A DNA stretch of 64,000 nt. Source: Bradyrhizobium macuxiense (lineage in GTDB: Bacteria > Pseudomonadota > Alphaproteobacteria > Rhizobiales > Xanthobacteraceae). The stretch lies in NCBI RefSeq assembly GCF_001542415.1, contig NZ_LNCU01000072.1, positions 171,288 through 235,287 on the forward strand, given 5' to 3'. This document shows, piece by piece, positions 1-9,639 of the stretch. A program made the position numbers and the translations under genes. The notes under the pieces were generated by a model, which was not told the DNA's origin, ran no database searches, and worked only from the letters and a program-made list of their open reading frames with translations. How positions within the stretch are numbered: the stretch's first letter is position 1; each line of letters starts with the position of its first letter.

Positions 1-1
1 C

Positions 2-3000
2 AGCAACGACGATGACGGCACGCTGGCGACACAGTGGTTCATTGTCTCGGATATGGGCGTGTCGGCCTTTTCCGGCAATGACGGTATCCACGTCTTCGTC
101 AACTCGCTGGCCTCCACAGACCCGGTAGCGAATGTCGAGGTGAAGCTGGTCGCGCGCAACAACGAGATCCTGGCGACCCGCAAGACCGATGCGGCTGGCC
201 ACGTGCTGTTCGAATCCGGGCTGGCGCGCGGCGAGGGCGGGCTGTCGCCGGCGCTGCTCACCGTCACCAGCGAGAAGGCGGACTATGCCTTCCTGAGCCT
301 GAAGACCAACGCCTTCGACCTCACCGACCGCGGCGTTGCCGGCCGCGCGATTCCCGCCGGTGCGGACGCCTTCGTCTACGCCGAGCGCGGTGTTTACCGC
401 TCCAACGAGACCGTCTATCTGACAGCGCTGTTGCGCGACGGGCAGGGCAATGCGCTGACCGGAACGCCGCTCACCATGGTGATCGAGCGGCCCGACGGTG
501 TCGAATTCCGGCGCGCCGTGCTGCCCGACCAGGGCGCTGGCGGCCGGACCCTGGCGGTGGCGCTGAACTCGGCAGTGCCGTCTGGTACCTGGCGAGCCCG
601 CGTCTTCACCGATCCCAAGGCGAATTCGGTCGGTGAAACCACCTTCATGGTCGAGGATTATATCCCCGAGCGGATCGAATTCGACCTCACGGCCAAGGAC
701 AAGATGATCAAGGCTGAAGTTCCAGTGGAACTTCAAGTGAAGGGGCATTTCCTGTACGGCGCTCCGGCCTCGGGCCTGCAGCTCGAGGGCGACATGCTGG
801 TCGCGCCCGCGGCGTCTGGGCTGCCCGGCTATCCCGGCTACCAGTTTGGCGTCGCCGACGAGGAGACCGCCAGCAATGAGCGGACCCCGATCGAGAACCT
901 GCCCGAGGCCGACGTCAATGGCGCGGCGACCTTCCCGGTGAGCCTCGACAAGGCGCCGACCTCGACCCGGCCGCAAGAGGCGCAGATCTTCATCCGCATG
1001 GCGGAGACCGGCGGCCGCTCGGTCGAGCGCAAGATCGTGCTGCCGGTGGCGCCCGCGAACTCGCTGATCGGCGTCAAACCGCTGTTCGGCGACAAGAACG
1101 TGGCCGAGGGCGACAAGGCCGAGTTCGACGTCGTGTTCGTCGCCCCCGACGGCAAGCAATTGCCGCGCGACGGGTTGCGCTACGAGCTGCTGAAGCTGGA
1201 GTCGCGTTACCAGTGGTACCGGCAGAACTCATCCTGGGACTATGAACCGGTCAAGTCGACCCGGCGCGTCGCCGACGGCGACGTCAACCTCGCGGCCGAC
1301 AAGCCGCAGCGCCTGACCTTCCAGCCGCAGCCCGGCCGTTACCGGCTCGATGTGAAATCGACCGATGCCGATGGTCCGGTGACCTCGGTGCAGTTCGATG
1401 TCGGCTGGTATTCCGATGGCAGCGCCGACACGCCTGACCTGCTGGAGACCTCGGTCGACAAGCCCGACTACGCCTCGGGCGACAACATGACGGTGTCGGT
1501 GAATGCGCGCACCGCCGGCAAGCTCTCGGTCTATGTGCTCGGCGACCGCCTGCTGACGACGCAAAGTGTCGACGTCAAGGAAGGCATCCAGCAGGTGCAT
1601 ATCCCGATCGGCAAGGACTGGGGCACGGGCGCCTACGTGATGACGACGCTGCGCCGTCCGCTCGATGTCGCCGCCGGGCGCATGCCGGGCCGCGCCATCG
1701 GGCTAAAATGGTTCGGCATCGACAAGAAGGCGCGCACGCTCGCGGTCGAGCTTTCGCCGCCCGCGCTGGTGCGGCCGGGTTCGACCTTGAAGATCCCGGT
1801 GAAGCTCGGCGGGCTCAACCCGGGTGAGGACGCCAAGGTCGTGATCGCTGCCGTCGATGTCGGCATCCTCAACCTGACCAACTACAAGCCGCCGGCGCCG
1901 GACGATTACTATCTCGGACAGCGCCGCCTCACCGCGGAGATCCGCGACCTCTACGGCCAGTTGATCGACGGCATGCAGAGCACGCGCGGTCAGATCAGGA
2001 CCGGCGGTGACGCCGGCGGCGCCGAGTTGCAGGGCTCGCCGCCGACGCAGAAGCCGCTCGCGCTCTATTCCGGCATCGTCACGATCGGGCCAGACGGCAC
2101 TGCCGAGGTGAGCTTCGATATCCCCGACTTCGCCGGCACCGCGCGGGTGATGGCGGTGGCGTGGAGCGCGACGAAGCTCGGCCGCGCCACGACCGATGTC
2201 ACCGTGCGCGATCCCGTGGTGCTGACTGCGACTTTGCCGCGCTTCCTGCTCAATGGCGACAAGGGCACCATGAGCATGGACATCGACAATGTCGAAGGCG
2301 CCGCCGGCGATTATGCCGTCAGCGTCAAGGCGAGCGGCCCCGTGAAGGTCTCGGGCAACCCGACCACGACAGTGAAACTCGCGGCCAAGCAGCGCAGCTC
2401 GCTGTCGCTCGGGCTTGAGGCCGGCGGCGCCGGACGCGCCGATTTCGACGTCGACATATCCGGGCCGAACGGCCTGACGCTGGCGCGGCACTATGCGCTC
2501 GACGTCAAGCCGGCGACGCAAGTGCTGGCGCGGCGCTCCATCCGCACGCTGGCCAAGGGCGAGAGCCTGACGCTCACCGCGGACATGTTCTCCGACCTTG
2601 TCCCGGGCACCGGCAGCGTCTCGATTTCGGCGAGCCTCTCCACCGCGCTCGATGCGGCGAGCATCCTGAAGGCGCTCGACCGCTACCCCTATGGCTGCTC
2701 CGAGCAAATCACGAGCCGCGCGCTGCCGCTTCTCTACGTCAACGATCTCGCGGCAGGCGCGCATCTTGCGATGGACACCGCCGTCGACCAGCGCATCCGC
2801 GACGCGATCGACCGGCTGCTGGCGCGGCAGGGCTCGAACGGCTCGTTCGGCCTGTGGTCGGCCGGCGGCGACGACGCCTGGCTCGACGCCTATGTCACCG
2901 ACTTCCTGACCCGGGCCCGCGAAAAGGGCTTTGCCGTGCCGGACGCGTTGTTCAAGAGCGCGCTCGATCGCGTCAGGAATTCGGTGGTCAATGCCAGCGA

Positions 3001-4045
3001 GCCGGAGAAAGACGGCGGGCGCGATCTCGCCTACGGCCTTTACGTGCTCGCGCGCAATGGCGCGGCCCCGATCGGCGACCTGCGTTATCTCGCCGATACC
3101 AAGCTGAACAATCTGGCGACGCCGATCTCCAAGGCGCAACTTGCCGCGGCGCTGGCGCTGGTCGGCGACAAGGCCCGTGCCGAGCGCGTCTATGGGGCGG
3201 CGCTCGACGCGCTGAATCCGAAGCCGGTGCTTGAGTTCGGCCGCGTCGATTACGGCTCGGCGCTGCGCGATGCCGCCGCACTGGTTTCGCTCGCCGGCGA
3301 GGGCAATGCGCCGCGCGCGACGCTGACACAGGCCGTGCTGCGGGTTGAAGCGGCGCGAGGGCTCTCGCCTTACACCTCGACGCAGGAGAATGCGTGGATG
3401 GTGCTCGCGGCGCGCGCACTCGCCAAGGAGACGCTGGCGCTCGATATCAACGGCCAGCCGGTCAAGACCGCGGTCTATCGCAGCTACAAGGCCGAGGAGA
3501 TGACGAGCCAGCCGCTCAAGATCACCAACACCGGCGATGCGCCGGTGCAAACCGTGATTTCGGTGTCGGGCTCGCCGGTCACGCCGGAGCCTGCCGCCTC
3601 CAACGGCTTCAAGATCGAGTGCTCTTATTTCACGCTCGACGGCAAGCCGGCCGATGTCACCAAGGCGAAGCAGAACGATCGCTTCGCGGTCGTGTTGAAG
3701 GTCACCGAGGCGAAGCCCGAGTTCGGCCATATCATGGTGGCCGATTATCTTCCGGCCGGCCTCGAGATCGACAACCCGCATCTGGTGTCGTCGGGCGACT
3801 CCGGCACGCTCGACTGGATCGAGGACGGCGTCGAGGCCAAGAACACCGAGTTCCGCGATGACCGCTTTACCGCGGCGGTCGACCGTGCCGCCAACGACAA
3901 GTCGGTGTTCACGGTCGCATATGTCGTGCGCGCGGTGTCGCCGGGCAAATACGTGCTGCCGCAGGCCTATGTCGAGGACATGTACAATCCCTCGCGCTAC
4001 GGCCGCAGCGGCACAGGGACAGTCGAGGTGAAGTCGGCGAAATGA
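2..4045 (+). CDS. Alpha-2-macroglobulin family protein, 5' end outside the window
   Basis: This is the C-terminal part, about 1,347 residues, of a bacterial alpha-2-macroglobulin. The frame is open to the first bases of the window, so the true start and signal peptide lie upstream. The family consists of large periplasmic or lipid-anchored protease traps that tether attacking proteases through an internal thioester. The thioester motif is intact as YGCSEQ near nt 2690-2707 (residue about 899 of the visible part), followed by the alpha-helical thioester domain (DRLLARQGSNGSFGLW). The stop overlaps the next gene, pbpC, by four bases (ATGA). This is the classic yfhM-pbpC pairing, in which the trap is thought to protect cells when a peptidoglycan synthase repairs breached envelope. 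Family assignment is secure; the inhibitory role is inferred from the family. Confidence 0.93.
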   Translation, partial: SNDDDGTLATQWFIVSDMGVSAFSGNDGIHVFVNSLASTDPVANVEVKLVARNNEILATRKTDAAGHVLFESGLARGEGGLSPALLTVTSEKADYAFLSLKTNAFDLTDRGVAGRAIPAGADAFVYAERGVYRSNETVYLTALLRDGQGNALTGTPLTMVIERPDGVEFRRAVLPDQGAGGRTLAVALNSAVPSGTWRARVFTDPKANSVGETTFMVEDYIPERIEFDLTAKDKMIKAEVPVELQVKGHFLYGAPASGLQLEGDMLVAPAASGLPGYPGYQFGVADEETASNERTPIENLPEADVNGAATFPVSLDKAPTSTRPQEAQIFIRMAETGGRSVERKIVLPVAPANSLIGVKPLFGDKNVAEGDKAEFDVVFVAPDGKQLPRDGLRYELLKLESRYQWYRQNSSWDYEPVKSTRRVADGDVNLAADKPQRLTFQPQPGRYRLDVKSTDADGPVTSVQFDVGWYSDGSADTPDLLETSVDKPDYASGDNMTVSVNARTAGKLSVYVLGDRLLTTQSVDVKEGIQQVHIPIGKDWGTGAYVMTTLRRPLDVAAGRMPGRAIGLKWFGIDKKARTLAVELSPPALVRPGSTLKIPVKLGGLNPGEDAKVVIAAVDVGILNLTNYKPPAPDDYYLGQRRLTAEIRDLYGQLIDGMQSTRGQIRTGGDAGGAELQGSPPTQKPLALYSGIVTIGPDGTAEVSFDIPDFAGTARVMAVAWSATKLGRATTDVTVRDPVVLTATLPRFLLNGDKGTMSMDIDNVEGAAGDYAVSVKASGPVKVSGNPTTTVKLAAKQRSSLSLGLEAGGAGRADFDVDISGPNGLTLARHYALDVKPATQVLARRSIRTLAKGESLTLTADMFSDLVPGTGSVSISASLSTALDAASILKALDRYPYGCSEQITSRALPLLYVNDLAAGAHLAMDTAVDQRIRDAIDRLLARQGSNGSFGLWSAGGDDAWLDAYVTDFLTRAREKGFAVPDALFKSALDRVRNSVVNASEPEKDGGRDLAYGLYVLARNGAAPIGDLRYLADTKLNNLATPISKAQLAAALALVGDKARAERVYGAALDALNPKPVLEFGRVDYGSALRDAAALVSLAGEGNAPRATLTQAVLRVEAARGLSPYTSTQENAWMVLAARALAKETLALDINGQPVKTAVYRSYKAEEMTSQPLKITNTGDAPVQTVISVSGSPVTPEPAASNGFKIECSYFTLDGKPADVTKAKQNDRFAVVLKVTEAKPEFGHIMVADYLPAGLEIDNPHLVSSGDSGTLDWIEDGVEAKNTEFRDDRFTAAVDRAANDKSVFTVAYVVRAVSPGKYVLPQAYVEDMYNPSRYGRSGTGTVEVKSAK

Positions 4046-6156
4046 GCGAAGCAGCGACGATAGCGCCGGCGCGTGGATCGCGTTGGCGATGGGTGAGGAC
4101 GGCGACAGCGCTCTCGGTCGCCGCCATCCTTGTCGCGACTGTTGCCTTCGGAGGCTGGGTTGACTCGCTCGGGCCTTTGCCGCTTGCGCAGGCTGAGAAG
4201 GTCTCGACCACGGTCGTCGATCGCAACGGCAAGCTGCTCCGCGCCTATGCGATGGCGGATGGCCGCTGGCGTCTGCCGGTCGACGCGAAGACTGACGTCG
4301 ATCCCGGCTATCTGAAGCTGCTGTTCGCCTATGAGGACAAGCGGTTCTACGAGCATCACGGCATCGATCCGCTGGCGCTCTCGCGCGCCGCGTTCCAGCT
4401 CGTGACGCGTGGCCAGATCGTATCGGGCGGCTCGACCATCACGATGCAGCTCGCGCGGCTGATGGAGCCGCGGCATCAGCGGTCCGTCTACGCCAAGCTG
4501 CGGCAGATGGTGCGCGCGGTGGAACTGGAGCGGCAGCTCTCCAAGGACCAGATCCTCAACCTTTACCTCGCGCTGGCGCCGTTCGGCGGCAACCTCGAAG
4601 GCGTGCGCGCCGCCTCGATCGCCTATTTCGGCAAGGAGCCGAAGCGGCTTTCGCTCGCGGAGGCTGCGCTGCTGGTGGCGCTGCCGCAATCGCCCGAACG
4701 GCGGCGGCTCGACCGCTATCCGCAAGCCGCCCACATCGCGCGCGACCGCGTGCTCGATCGCATGGTCGAGGAGGGCGCGGTGTCGAAGGAGGACGCTGCG
4801 CAGGCCAAGGCCGTCCCGGTGTCGAAGATGCGCAAGCAGATTCCGATCCTGGCGCCGCATTCCGCCGATCAGGCCATCGCAACGATGAAGGACGCCCCCG
4901 TCATCAAGCTGACGCTGGATGCGACGCTGCAGAAAAACCTCGAGGCGCTGGCGCGCGACCGCGCGATCGCGCAGGGGCCTGATGTCTCGGTCGCGATCAT
5001 CGCGGTCGACAATGCGACCGGCGACGTGCTCGCACGCGTCGGCTCGCCGGACTATTTCGATGTGCGGCGGGCAGGGCAGGTCGACATGACCCGCGCGGTA
5101 CGCTCGCCAGGCTCGACGCTGAAGCCGTTCATCTACGGTCTCGCTTTCGAGGATGGCTTCGTGCATCCGGAAAGCCTGATCGAGGATCGTCCGATCCGGT
5201 TCGGCACCTATGCGCCGGAAAATTTCGACCTGACGTTCCAGGGCACGGTGCCGGTGCGCCGGGCGCTGCAATTTTCGCTGAACGTGCCGGCGATCGCATT
5301 GCTCGACCGCGTCGGTGCCAGCCGGCTGTCGTCGCGGCTGAAGCAGGCCGGAATCAGTCTGGTGCTGCCCAAGGACGAAGCGCCGGGGCTCGCGATGGGC
5401 CTCGGCGGCGTCGGTGTGACGCTGCAGGATCTTGTGCAGCTCTATTCCGGATTGGCGCGGCTCGGCGCGACAAGGCCGCTCCGCGAGATCATGCAGGCCA
5501 ATGACCAGCGCGACACGATGCGGCTGATGGATCAGCCTGCGGCCTGGCAGGTCGGCAACGTCCTGCTCGGCACGCCGCCGCCGGAGAATGGCGTGCCCAA
5601 CAGGATCGCGTTCAAGACCGGCACCAGCTACGGCTATCGCGACGCCTGGTCGGTCGGCTTCGACGGCCGCATCACGATCGGCGTCTGGGTCGGCCGCCCC
5701 GACGGTTCACCGGTGCCCGGCCTGGTCGGCCGCTCCGCCGCGGCGCCGATCCTGTTCGATGCGTTCGCGCGCACCGGCAGAATTCCAATGGCACTACCGA
5801 AGCCGCCGCGGGGCGTGCTGATCGCCAGCAATGCCAAGCTGCCGCTGCCGCTGCGACGTTTCCGGCCGCTCGGCGAACTAGTTCGCCGCGGCAACGACCA
5901 GGCGCCGCACATCCAGTTCCCGCTGAACGGCTCGCGCATAGACGTCGATCATTCCGACGGCAACCGCTATGCGGCCATGCCGGTCAAGGTGGCTGGCGGC
6001 GTGCTGCCGCTGACGGTGCTGGTGAATGGTGTCTCAGCCGGGGACATCGACAGCCGGCGCCAGCGCCTGATCGATCCGCCCGGGCCGGGCTTCGCGCGCC
6101 TGACGGTGATCGACGCCACGGGTGCCGCCGATACCGTTGTGATCCGCGTGCAATAG
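4042..6156 (+). CDS. pbpC: Penicillin-binding protein 1C, bifunctional peptidoglycan synthase
   Basis: A 704-residue class A PBP acting at the outer face of the inner membrane. A signal-anchor helix lies near residues 18-38. The GT51 glycosyltransferase domain follows, with the catalytic-Glu motif EDKRFYEHHG (about residue 98) and GGSTITMQLARLM. The transpeptidase domain has the serine motif STLK (about 358-361), SLN in QFSLNVPA, and KTGTS (about 525). A C-terminal BiPBP_C-like domain separates PBP1C from PBP1A/1B. It overlaps the upstream alpha-2-macroglobulin gene by four bases, so the two are very likely cotranslated. All key catalytic residues are present, so the protein should be active unless the C-terminal domain alters it. 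Confidence 0.95.
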   Translation: MSEAATIAPARGSRWRWVRTATALSVAAILVATVAFGGWVDSLGPLPLAQAEKVSTTVVDRNGKLLRAYAMADGRWRLPVDAKTDVDPGYLKLLFAYEDKRFYEHHGIDPLALSRAAFQLVTRGQIVSGGSTITMQLARLMEPRHQRSVYAKLRQMVRAVELERQLSKDQILNLYLALAPFGGNLEGVRAASIAYFGKEPKRLSLAEAALLVALPQSPERRRLDRYPQAAHIARDRVLDRMVEEGAVSKEDAAQAKAVPVSKMRKQIPILAPHSADQAIATMKDAPVIKLTLDATLQKNLEALARDRAIAQGPDVSVAIIAVDNATGDVLARVGSPDYFDVRRAGQVDMTRAVRSPGSTLKPFIYGLAFEDGFVHPESLIEDRPIRFGTYAPENFDLTFQGTVPVRRALQFSLNVPAIALLDRVGASRLSSRLKQAGISLVLPKDEAPGLAMGLGGVGVTLQDLVQLYSGLARLGATRPLREIMQANDQRDTMRLMDQPAAWQVGNVLLGTPPPENGVPNRIAFKTGTSYGYRDAWSVGFDGRITIGVWVGRPDGSPVPGLVGRSAAAPILFDAFARTGRIPMALPKPPRGVLIASNAKLPLPLRRFRPLGELVRRGNDQAPHIQFPLNGSRIDVDHSDGNRYAAMPVKVAGGVLPLTVLVNGVSAGDIDSRRQRLIDPPGPGFARLTVIDATGAADTVVIRVQ

Positions 6157-6298
6157 CGGCGCGGGAAAGCGGAACTGCACAGTTGTTTGCGCTGCGGTTT
6201 CATCGTATGCGAAACTCATGGTGGATAGCCTCCAACCCCGGCGCTTCGGAGCAGGGCAACAGTCTGTAAGGCCTGCGCATTCGAGCCGCAGGTTGTTC

Positions 6299-7963
6299 AT
6301 GGCGTTCGAGTTCGCAACGGCCAGCAATTGGCGTTCGGTCCTGTTCCTGACGCTGACCTGTCTGGTGCTGTTCCTGCCGGGCTTCTTCACCATCCCGCCG
6401 ATCGACCGCGACGAGGTGCGCTTTGCCCAGGCCACCAAGCAGATGGTCGAAAGCGGCGACTATGTCGATATCCGCTTCCAGGATGACGTCCGCTACAAGA
6501 AGCCTGTCGGCATCTACTGGCTGCAGGCCGGCGTATTAAAGACCGCATCCGCACTCGGGCTGCAACGCGCTCAGGTCCGCATCTGGATTTATCGTGTGCC
6601 GTCGCTGCTTGGCGCGATCGGCGCTGTGCTTCTGACTTACTGGACGGCGCTCGCCTTCGTGACGCGGCAAGGCGCTGTGCTCGCCGCATTGATGATGGCG
6701 AGTTGCGTGCTGCTCGGAGTCGAGGCGCGGCTCGCCAAGACCGACGCGATGCTGCTGTTCACAGCCACCGCAGCGATGGGTGCGATGGCGAGGGTCTATC
6801 TGTCGTGGCAGCGCGGCGAGGACCCGACGCATCCGTCGTGGGGACCGCCCGCGATCTTCTGGACGGCGCTGGCGGGCGGTATCCTGCTGAAGGGACCGCT
6901 GATCCTGATGTTCGTCGCGCTTGCGATGGCGGTGCTCGCGCTCTTCGACAAGTCGGTGGCCTGGTTTGGGCGCATGCGCCCGGTCTGGGGGCTGATGTGG
7001 ATGCTGGTGCTGGTGCTGCCGTGGTTCGTGCTGATCTTCCTGCGCGCCGGCGACACCTTCTTTGCCGACTCCGTCGGCGGCGACATGCTCAGCAAGCTCG
7101 GCGCGCAGGAATCCCACGGCGCGCCGCCCGGGCTCTATCTTCTCTTGTTCTGGATCACGTTCTGGCCCGGCGCGCCGCTCGCCGCGATGGCCGCGCCTGC
7201 GGTCTGGCGCGCGCGGCGGGAGCCCGGTGCGCAGTTTCTGCTGGCCTGGCTGGTCCCATCCTGGATCGTGTTCGAGGCCGTGCTGACCAAGCTGCCGCAT
7301 TACGTGCTGCCGCTCTATCCGGCGATCGCGATCCTGACCGCAGGCGCGCTGGAACGGCGCGTGCTTTCGCGCTCGACCTGGCTCACGCGCGGCTCGGCGT
7401 GGTGGTTTGCGATCCCGGCGGCCGGTTCGGTGCTCGTGATCATCGGCGCCATCAAGGCCATCCATCAGCCGGTGTTTCCGGCGTGGCCGCTGTTTGCGGT
7501 TGCGATGGTATTCGGGTTGATTGCTTGGCGTCTGTTCGAGGACAGCCGCGCCGAACGCTCGCTGCTCAACGCCGTGATCGCCGCGGCCCTGATGGCCGCG
7601 GGCACCTATGGCGTGGTGTTGCCGCGACTCACGACGGTGTTTCCGAGCCAGGAGGTGGCGCGCGCCCTGCGCACCGTGACGTGCGTCGGACCGAAGGCCG
7701 CAGCGGCCGGGTTCCTCGAGCCGAGCCTCGTGTTCATGACCGACACCTCGACGATCCTGACCGACGGCTCGGGGGCGGCCGATTTCCTGTCGCAGGGCGC
7801 CTGCCGCTTCGCGCTGGTCGAACAGCGTTCCGAGCGCTCCTTCGTCCAACGCGCCGAGGCGATCGGGCTGCGCTACAACGCGATGGTACGGATCGAGGGT
7901 TACAACATCTCGCAGGGCAAGGCGGTCTCGATTGCGATCTTCCGCTCCGAAGGAACGGAATGA
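6299..7963 (+). CDS. GT39/ArnT-like membrane glycosyltransferase
   Basis: A 554-residue multi-pass GT-C transferase of the PMT/ArnT type. These enzymes use a polyprenyl-phosphate sugar on the periplasmic side to decorate lipid A, core or other envelope acceptors. The first periplasmic loop has the expected acidic pair in IDRDEVRFAQ (about residue 34), followed by KKPVGIYWLQ and about ten hydrophobic helices. I chose ATG 6299 (MAFEFATASNWRS) because the sequence from here matches the family and an earlier in-frame start at 6218 only adds a non-hydrophobic leader. The gene is followed at one-base spacing by a PAP2 phosphatase, then by a GT2 and a LAB_N gene, which points to lipid modification. 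The sugar and acceptor cannot be read from sequence. It could equally be named a glycosyltransferase family 39 protein. Confidence 0.88.
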   Translation: MAFEFATASNWRSVLFLTLTCLVLFLPGFFTIPPIDRDEVRFAQATKQMVESGDYVDIRFQDDVRYKKPVGIYWLQAGVLKTASALGLQRAQVRIWIYRVPSLLGAIGAVLLTYWTALAFVTRQGAVLAALMMASCVLLGVEARLAKTDAMLLFTATAAMGAMARVYLSWQRGEDPTHPSWGPPAIFWTALAGGILLKGPLILMFVALAMAVLALFDKSVAWFGRMRPVWGLMWMLVLVLPWFVLIFLRAGDTFFADSVGGDMLSKLGAQESHGAPPGLYLLLFWITFWPGAPLAAMAAPAVWRARREPGAQFLLAWLVPSWIVFEAVLTKLPHYVLPLYPAIAILTAGALERRVLSRSTWLTRGSAWWFAIPAAGSVLVIIGAIKAIHQPVFPAWPLFAVAMVFGLIAWRLFEDSRAERSLLNAVIAAALMAAGTYGVVLPRLTTVFPSQEVARALRTVTCVGPKAAAAGFLEPSLVFMTDTSTILTDGSGAADFLSQGACRFALVEQRSERSFVQRAEAIGLRYNAMVRIEGYNISQGKAVSIAIFRSEGTE

Positions 7964-7964
7964 G

Positions 7965-8810
7965 ATGGCGTTGCCGACCGTGCCGCAGGACACCGGAAAC
8001 TATTTCGGACGATTGCTGACGCTGGTCTGGCTGTCCCTCGCGCAACTCGTTCGCGCGCCGTCGCATTCGCGCCGGGCCGAGGCGGCGCGGCGCTCGGCCC
8101 GTCATGTGCTGCTGCTCGTCGTCTTCACCGGCGCCGCGATCATCACGCTGATGTATCTTGTCGACGCGCAGGAGATCACTCTGATGCCGCCGCGCGGCAC
8201 GCCGAGCCTGTGGTGGGTGCGAAGCCTGACGGATTTCGGGAAAGACGTGCACGTGCTGTGGGCGCTTGGCATTCTGCTGATTGTGGTTGCGCTCGCGGCT
8301 CCCGCGCTACACGGCGTGTCGCGCGGGACCCTGCTAGGCCTTGGGACGCGGCTGCAATATCTGTTTCTGTCGGTCGCGTTCTCCGTGGCCGTGGGTGAAG
8401 TAATCAAATGGGTCGTCGGCCGCGGCCGGCCGTTTGTCGGCGGCAAGGCCAATGCCTTCAACTTCCAGCACTTCGCCGGGACCGAGGCCTATTCGAGCTT
8501 CCCGTCGGGTCACGCGATCACGGCATTCGCGCTGGCGTTCGCCGTATCGGCGGTCTGGCCGCGGGCACGCTTCATCATGCTGTTCTACGCGCTGATGATC
8601 GCCGCGACGCGGCTGGTGCTGCTGGCTCATCACCCGAGCGACGTGGTGGCCGGCGCGCTGGTCGGCGTGATCGGCGCGATGACCGTGCGGTACTGGTTCG
8701 CCGCCCGCCGCCTTGGTTTCGCCATTGATCGCGACGGCACCGTTCTGGCGTTGTCCGGACCGTCGAAAGGGCGCCTCAAAAGGGTTGCGGGGAACGCCTT
8801 CGCCCCATAA
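7965..8810 (+). CDS. PAP2-family lipid phosphatase
   Basis: A 281-residue integral membrane phosphatase. The three PAP2 signature motifs are present: KWVVGRGRP (about residue 148), the PSGH core (about 180) and TRLVLLAHHPSD (about 214-225), which holds the nucleophile-activating His and Asp. Several hydrophobic segments flank them. Family members dephosphorylate undecaprenyl pyrophosphate, phosphatidylglycerol phosphate, or lipid A at the 1 or 4' position (LpxE/LpxF). ATG 7965 starts one base after the stop of the GT39 gene, so the two are almost certainly coupled. An earlier in-frame ATG at 7932 would overlap that gene. The position between two polyprenyl-sugar enzymes favours an LpxE/LpxF-like or undecaprenyl-phosphate recycling role; this is inference. 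Confidence 0.88.
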   Translation: MALPTVPQDTGNYFGRLLTLVWLSLAQLVRAPSHSRRAEAARRSARHVLLLVVFTGAAIITLMYLVDAQEITLMPPRGTPSLWWVRSLTDFGKDVHVLWALGILLIVVALAAPALHGVSRGTLLGLGTRLQYLFLSVAFSVAVGEVIKWVVGRGRPFVGGKANAFNFQHFAGTEAYSSFPSGHAITAFALAFAVSAVWPRARFIMLFYALMIAATRLVLLAHHPSDVVAGALVGVIGAMTVRYWFAARRLGFAIDRDGTVLALSGPSKGRLKRVAGNAFAP

Positions 8811-9639
8811 AAGCGGTCGCCCGACGGCCGGATCGGGTCGGTTCCAGCCGGAAACAACACCAACCACGAGTGCCGATTTGCCTCCTCCCGACCAGACGCC
8901 GGTCGCCGTCTCCATCGTCGTGCCCGTGCGCAATGAGGCGGACAACATTGCGCCGCTGATCGCCGAGATCGCGGCAGCGCTCGACGGCCGCTGGGCCTAC
9001 GAGATCATCTACGTCAATGACGGCTCGACCGATGCCACGGGTGACCGGCTGGCCGCGATCATGGCGCATCGGCCCAATCTCAGGCAGCTCCGGCATGCCG
9101 TGTCGTCAGGCCAGTCGGCTGCGGTGCGCAGCGGCGTGCGCGCCGCGCGCGGCGCCATCGTCGCGACGCTCGATGGTGATGGGCAGAACGATCCGGGGTT
9201 CCTGCCGGACCTGATCGCGGCGGTCGAGAGCGGCAACGGCCGCGTCGGCCTCGCCGCAGGCCAGCGCGTCGGGCGCAAGGACACCGGCTTCAAGAAGATG
9301 CAGTCGCGGATGGCGAACGCGGTGCGTGGCGCAATCCTGCGCGACGGCACCCGCGATACCGGTTGCGGACTGAAGGCGTTTCCGCGCGAGGTGTTCCTGT
9401 CGATGCCCTATTTCGACGGGCTGCATCGCTTCCTGCCGGCGCTGGTCCGCCGCGAGGGGTTCGCGATCGCCTATGTCGACGTGATCGACCGTCCGCGTCA
9501 TGCCGGCGTGTCGAACTACGGATTTTTCGACCGGCTCTGGATCGGGATCATGGATCTCGCGGGCGTGTGGTGGCTGATCCGCCGCAAGAAGCCGACGCCG
9601 GTCGTCACTGAAGTGACGGGCGTGACCGAGGTGAGGTAA
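8713..9639 (+). CDS. GT2 glycosyltransferase, DPM1/ArnC-like
   Basis: A cytoplasmic GT-A fold transferase with the typical VSIVVPVRNEADNI opening, the YVNDGSTD nucleotide-sugar motif and LDGDGQNDPGF (DXD region). The C-terminus is short and lacks the paired membrane helices of full-length ArnC. Such enzymes transfer a sugar from a nucleotide to a polyprenyl phosphate, which would feed the GT39 transferase upstream. The start is uncertain. ATG 8713 overlaps the PAP2 gene by 98 bases and adds about 55 residues with no family similarity, while TTG 8878 lies just ahead of the conserved domain. It ends in a TAATG overlap with the LAB_N gene. The domain call is firm; the donor sugar is unknown. Confidence 0.87.
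   Translation: MVSPLIATAPFWRCPDRRKGASKGLRGTPSPHKSGRPTAGSGRFQPETTPTTSADLPPPDQTPVAVSIVVPVRNEADNIAPLIAEIAAALDGRWAYEIIYVNDGSTDATGDRLAAIMAHRPNLRQLRHAVSSGQSAAVRSGVRAARGAIVATLDGDGQNDPGFLPDLIAAVESGNGRVGLAAGQRVGRKDTGFKKMQSRMANAVRGAILRDGTRDTGCGLKAFPREVFLSMPYFDGLHRFLPALVRREGFAIAYVDVIDRPRHAGVSNYGFFDRLWIGIMDLAGVWWLIRRKKPTPVVTEVTGVTEVR

Noticed and set aside
1703..3781. Long minus-strand open frame (692 codons) inside the alpha-2-macroglobulin gene
   Set aside because: Its product is Arg/Gly/Asp-rich without motifs, as expected for the antisense of a GC-rich gene; the plus-strand family match is clear.
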